NCBI RefSeq assembly: GCF_003591485.1
Contig: NZ_QZCF01000002.1
Span: 124,001 to 188,000 of the forward strand
Length of the DNA stretch: 64,000 nucleotides
Origin: Paenibacillus sp. 1011MAR3C5
Lineage (GTDB): Bacteria > Bacillota > Bacilli > Paenibacillales > Paenibacillaceae
Direction of reading: 5' to 3'
The notes below the pieces were generated by a model. The model did no database searches and was not told the DNA's origin. It saw only the letters and a program-made list of their open reading frames with translations. Made by a program: the position numbers and the translations under genes. This document shows, one piece after another, positions 61,148-64,000 of the stretch (position 1 is the stretch's first letter; each line of letters begins with the position of its first letter).

Positions 61148-61164
61148 TTGATAACGATTGTCAA
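61148..61164. promoter_or_regulatory. Fur box 2
   Basis: TTGATAACGATTGTCAA, a weaker match to the same consensus 27 bases beyond box 1. Two boxes suggest strong cooperative repression. Confidence 0.7.
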
Positions 61165-61235
61165 TTCATTTTTTCAATCTCTTTCGATTTGCTGTAGATA
61201 TGGAAAAAGCTGTGCGCGTTTGATACAATAAAAAT

Positions 61236-61276
61236 CTATTGTTAACTTTAGTATATGAATTATTGGTTAACAATAG
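61236..61276 (+). promoter_or_regulatory. BirA-like operator upstream of bioB
   Basis: Perfect 11-bp inverted repeat CTATTGTTAAC ... GTTAACAATAG, the TTGTTAAC/GTTAACAA arms of the biotin repressor site. The spacer is 19 bases, longer than the usual 14-16. It sits 35 bases before the bioB start, where it can block transcription when biotin is plentiful. Confidence 0.8.
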
Positions 61277-61310
61277 TGGGTGGCTATTTTATAGTAAAAG
61301 GGAGACCGGA

Positions 61311-62309
61311 ATGCTTATGGGAAAATTGAATTGGGACGAGCTGGCTGACAAAGCGCTCGCGGGGAGTTGCTTGACAACAATGGAGGCATTGTCGGTGCTG
61401 CGTTCAGCTGATGAAGAGCTGCTGCCGCTGATGCAGGCTGCCTTCAAGGTGAGGAGCCACTATTATGGTAGAAAAGTGAAGCTGAATATGATCATGAATG
61501 CCAAAAGCGGCTTATGCCCGGAGGACTGCGGCTATTGCTCGCAATCTATCGTCTCGACTGCGCCGATTGAAAAATACGTCATGTTGGACAAGCCGACGCT
61601 GATAGCGGGTGCGAAGGAAGCCTTGGCACGCCAAGCCGGCACCTATTGCATCGTAGCGTCTGGACGGGGACCGACGGAGCGGGAGCTGGATCAGGTCATC
61701 GAGGCGGTGGAAGAGATCAGGTCGACGATGCCGCTCAAGATATGCGCATGCCTTGGATTGCTTAAGGAAGGCCAGGCACAGCGCCTTGCGCAAGCTGGCG
61801 TCCATCGTTACAACCATAATTTGAATACAAGCAGCAGTCATTATACATCCATTACCCAAACACATACCTATGAGGATCGGATCGGGACCGTTCAAAGAGC
61901 TAAGGAAAGCGGCATGTCTCCTTGCTCGGGCGTTATTATCGGAATGGGTGAAAGCGACGAGGATATTGTGGAGATGGCCATGACGCTTCGCAGCCTTGAT
62001 GCGGATTCCATACCGATCAACTTTCTGAATGCGATACCAGGCACGCCGCTGGAGCATATGGAGCCGGTTGCTCCGCTTAAGGCGCTGAAGACGCTAGCCT
62101 TATTCCGCCTGATCTGCCCATCGAAGGAATTACGGGCGGCGGGCGGTCGGGAGATTCGGCTGCGCTCGCTGCAGCCGTTGGCGCTGTATGCGGTCAATTC
62201 CTTGTTTGTTGGCGATTACTTGACGACCGAGGGACAGGATGTATCAGCTGACCACCGAATGATCGAGGATCTGGGCTTCGAGATTGAACGGTATGCGGTT
62301 CCGGTGTAA
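61311..62309 (+). CDS. bioB: Biotin synthase
   Basis: 332 residues of the radical-SAM enzyme that inserts sulfur into dethiobiotin. The [4Fe-4S]/SAM motif CPEDCGYCSQS carries all three Cys near residue 70; YNHNLNTSSSHYTSITQTHT and PCSGVIIGMGESDED lie in the barrel, and GREIRLRSLQPLALYAVNSL supplies the Arg ligand of the [2Fe-2S] cluster. ATG 61311 is 7 bases after GGGAG; the frame continues upstream through the operator and cannot start there. Monocistronic, with a terminator at 62352 and a BirA-like operator. Confidence 0.95.
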   Translation: MLMGKLNWDELADKALAGSCLTTMEALSVLRSADEELLPLMQAAFKVRSHYYGRKVKLNMIMNAKSGLCPEDCGYCSQSIVSTAPIEKYVMLDKPTLIAGAKEALARQAGTYCIVASGRGPTERELDQVIEAVEEIRSTMPLKICACLGLLKEGQAQRLAQAGVHRYNHNLNTSSSHYTSITQTHTYEDRIGTVQRAKESGMSPCSGVIIGMGESDEDIVEMAMTLRSLDADSIPINFLNAIPGTPLEHMEPVAPLKALKTLALFRLICPSKELRAAGGREIRLRSLQPLALYAVNSLFVGDYLTTEGQDVSADHRMIEDLGFEIERYAVPV

Positions 62310-62351
62310 TCGTCTGCTGACTTACCACGCTTAGCAACTGTATATATAGCC

Positions 62352-62384
62352 AAAAGCATGGCGTATGTCGCCATGCTTTTTTTT
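62352..62384. terminator. Terminator after bioB
   Basis: Stem AAAAGCATGGCG/CGCCATGCTTTT around a 5-base loop, followed by four more T. Also serves the convergent gene at 62447. Confidence 0.9.
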
Positions 62385-62446
62385 GAAAAAAACTCCGATA
62401 CTAACCTTTTATAGAAACTCTCTATGTCTATCGTTTGTATGTCGAA

Positions 62447-63025
62447 TTAATTGTCTTCCGCTTGCAGTTGCTTTATTTCTTCTTTATATTGAACCAGCAA
62501 TTCGGCCAGCGCATCCCGGATGCCGGCTGCATCCTTATCTTCCGCTGCTTTCGCAAGCTTGCTGTGGACTTCAAACATCGGGGCCGGTTTTGCAGCAGCC
62601 GTGACCGTGAGCGGAGCTCCATCCAGCTCTTCAATCACGTCGAGCTTGATGTCTGTTGCAGAGATGCCGCCAGCTGAAGAGGCAGGTTTTGTGGTCGCCG
62701 TTGACTGGATCTGAATAAGGTCTGCTTCAACTATCGAGATGCTGAATTTATCTTTCATTAGCTCATGATACTGCTTTATGATAGCTTCCCAGTCCTCAGC
62801 CGTATCCGGGGCATACTCGCGTGCAAGTTCAATAGGGTCAGGGAGCATGAATGACTGCACCGTTGCAACTGCGTCGCTCTTGATGTCCGTCCTTTCAACC
62901 TTCACTACCGGTCCGGACGACAGCAACTGAGTGGTCTTCGGATTCGCGAATACGGATGTGCTGGCAAATACGGACAGCAGCAGCGTGGACGCTGCTATAC
63001 TTTTGAATCGTTTCATTTTGTTCAT
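62447..63025 (-). CDS. Secreted hypothetical protein
   Basis: 192 residues with a clean signal peptide (KRFKSIAASTLLLSVFASTS, cut after VFA). The mature part is acidic and Ala-rich with a helical C-terminal third (HSKLAKAAEDKDAAGIRDAL then AELLVQYKEEIKQLQAEDN). No catalytic motif or repeat. GAGGAG precedes the ATG. It is divergent from the response regulator and could be its target; I do not recognise the family. Confidence 0.7.
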   Translation of the reverse strand: MNKMKRFKSIAASTLLLSVFASTSVFANPKTTQLLSSGPVVKVERTDIKSDAVATVQSFMLPDPIELAREYAPDTAEDWEAIIKQYHELMKDKFSISIVEADLIQIQSTATTKPASSAGGISATDIKLDVIEELDGAPLTVTAAAKPAPMFEVHSKLAKAAEDKDAAGIRDALAELLVQYKEEIKQLQAEDN

Positions 63026-63185
63026 GGTAACACTCTCCTCGGGTTGTTTGTCTGTCTTACATGTCCAAGTGTATAGGCGAGGAGTGGCAGTTCATTGGTG
63101 GAATTGTGGAAAAACGATGGCAAGTTCCCAGCGGTAGAGCAGCCTTGCTATAATGATGGAAGATGAGGTTGGGAGGCAATAAGGG

Positions 63186-63899
63186 ATGAATCCATATCGG
63201 ATTGCTGTCGTCGATGACGATCTTCATATAAGAAACTTGGTTGAGGCTTATCTGGTGCGCGAACATTTCGAGACGATCGGGCTGGCAAGCGCCGAGGAAG
63301 CATTGGAGCTGTGGAGGAATCATCCGCCGGATATGTGGGTGCTCGATATTATGCTGCCCGGTATGGACGGGTATGAGTTCTGCCGCACGATCCGGCGCGA
63401 GGCCGAGGTTCCGATTATTATGATCTCCGCTCGTGATAACGAAGTCGACAAGATAATGGGTCTGGAGCTTGGCGGCGACGATTATATGGTTAAGCCTTTC
63501 AGTCCCAGGGAGCTGGTGGCGAGGGTCAAGAGACAGCTCCATCGCTGGTATAAGACAAGACCAGGCGAGGAGGGGGCGGCATCCGTACAGTCTTCCGGCG
63601 ATATCGTCGTTGGAGAGCTGCGGCTGTCACTCGATGAGAGGCGAGTGTTTTGGGATGGTTCGGAGATTGAGATGACGCTGAAGGAATTCGCTTTGCTTCA
63701 CACGTTATCCCAGCATCCGAACCGCGCATTCTCCCGTGACGATCTGCTGGCGATTGTATGGGGGGATGATTATTTCGGCAGTGACAGAGCGGTAGATCAT
63801 CTAGTGAAGCGCGTTCGCAAAAAAATGATGGAGCTGCCAATTGAAGCCGTATGGGGACATGGCTATAGGCTTAGACATGAGGGAGGTGAGCGGGGATGA
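63186..63899 (+). CDS. OmpR/PhoB-family response regulator
   Basis: 237 residues: receiver domain with acidic pair DDD at 10-12, phosphoacceptor Asp54 in VLDIMLPGMDG, and Lys103 in MVKPF; then a winged-helix output domain (VVGELRLSLDERRVFWDGSE, MTLKEFALLHTLSQHPNRAF and the recognition helix DRAVDHLVKRVRKKM). A 20-residue linker with EEGAASVQSSGD joins them. GGGAGG precedes the ATG. Its stop overlaps the start of a sensor kinase gene (ATGA). Confidence 0.93.
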   Translation: MNPYRIAVVDDDLHIRNLVEAYLVREHFETIGLASAEEALELWRNHPPDMWVLDIMLPGMDGYEFCRTIRREAEVPIIMISARDNEVDKIMGLELGGDDYMVKPFSPRELVARVKRQLHRWYKTRPGEEGAASVQSSGDIVVGELRLSLDERRVFWDGSEIEMTLKEFALLHTLSQHPNRAFSRDDLLAIVWGDDYFGSDRAVDHLVKRVRKKMMELPIEAVWGHGYRLRHEGGERG

Positions 63900-64000
63900 A
63901 GCTGGTTCATCAAATTAACTTGGCATTTGGCGCGCTGTTGCTTATTGTGCTGTCGCTTACGGGCATTATCATTCATTATGTGTTGATGGATCATTTTGTA
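63896..64000 (+). CDS. Sensor histidine kinase, N-terminal part (cut by window end)
   Basis: 35 codons present: MKLVHQINLAFGALLLIVLS then LTGIIIHYVLMDHFV, a first membrane helix of a two-component sensor. It overlaps the response regulator by four bases, the usual partner arrangement. The kinase domain lies outside the window. Confidence 0.75.
   Translation, partial: MKLVHQINLAFGALLLIVLSLTGIIIHYVLMDHFV

Overview
The window is a stretch of chromosome from a spore-forming, Gram-positive, low-to-mid-GC bacterium, most likely a Paenibacillus or close relative. The evidence is the strong AGGAGG-type ribosome sites, the GerA-type spore germination operon, a sporulenol-type (tetraprenyl-beta-curcumene) cyclase, S-layer homology (SLH) domains, a chitin-active AA10 protein, and many one-component regulators next to small enzymes and exporters. 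No rRNA, tRNA, CRISPR array, complete insertion sequence or prophage is visible.

Layout. 1-2.9 kb: an AT-rich block with two HprK-like kinase genes (the first cut by the window edge), a HisA of the eukaryotic sequence type and a HAD phosphatase; it looks acquired. 3.1-6.1 kb: SDR reductase, AMP-forming ligase, GNAT. 6.2-6.8 kb: an orphan double-glycine leader peptide gene (RiPP/bacteriocin type), followed by a chimeric ORF that looks like a deletion scar of its export machinery. 6.8-8.4 kb: MATE exporter behind a terminator-like leader. 8.5-11.5 kb: LysR regulator, PurA paralogue, RidA protein. 11.6-12.8 kb: small membrane proteins, two of them frameshifted. 12.8-19 kb: VOC protein, then TetR with a four-gene ABC operon. 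19-24.1 kb: ThuA-like protein, helix-hairpin-helix protein, MarR plus a heterodimeric ABC exporter. 24.4-28.2 kb: AraC/GyrI-like regulator, a small ORF and terminator ahead of an ABC-F protein, DUF1697. 28.3-39 kb: a run of regulator/target pairs (AraC-flavodoxin-like oxidoreductase, TetR-HXXEE membrane protein, MarR-MFS, TetR-SDR, MerR-aldo/keto reductase). 39-43.6 kb: sporulenol-type cyclase, decayed O-methyltransferase, TetR with an apparent AUC start and its MFS exporter. 43.7-46 kb: alpha/beta hydrolase, methyltransferase, PhnB-like VOC. 46.2-48.3 kb: secreted LPMO and an array of 51-bp hairpin repeats. 48.3-52.1 kb: ger operon. 52.1-57.7 kb: a giant GHL10-SpoIID-SLH surface protein. 58-61.1 kb: Fur-controlled siderophore uptake. 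61.2-62.3 kb: bioB behind a BirA-like operator. 62.4-64 kb: secreted hypothetical protein, then a two-component system cut by the window end.

The strongest theme is local regulation readable in the DNA. In at least five regulator/target pairs the dyad sits on or beside a recognisable promoter, and in two cases the regulator and its neighbour share the same operator motif. Two resistance-type genes (MATE and ABC-F) sit behind leader/terminator arrangements that suggest attenuation. All functions are assigned by reading motifs; no database search was run.
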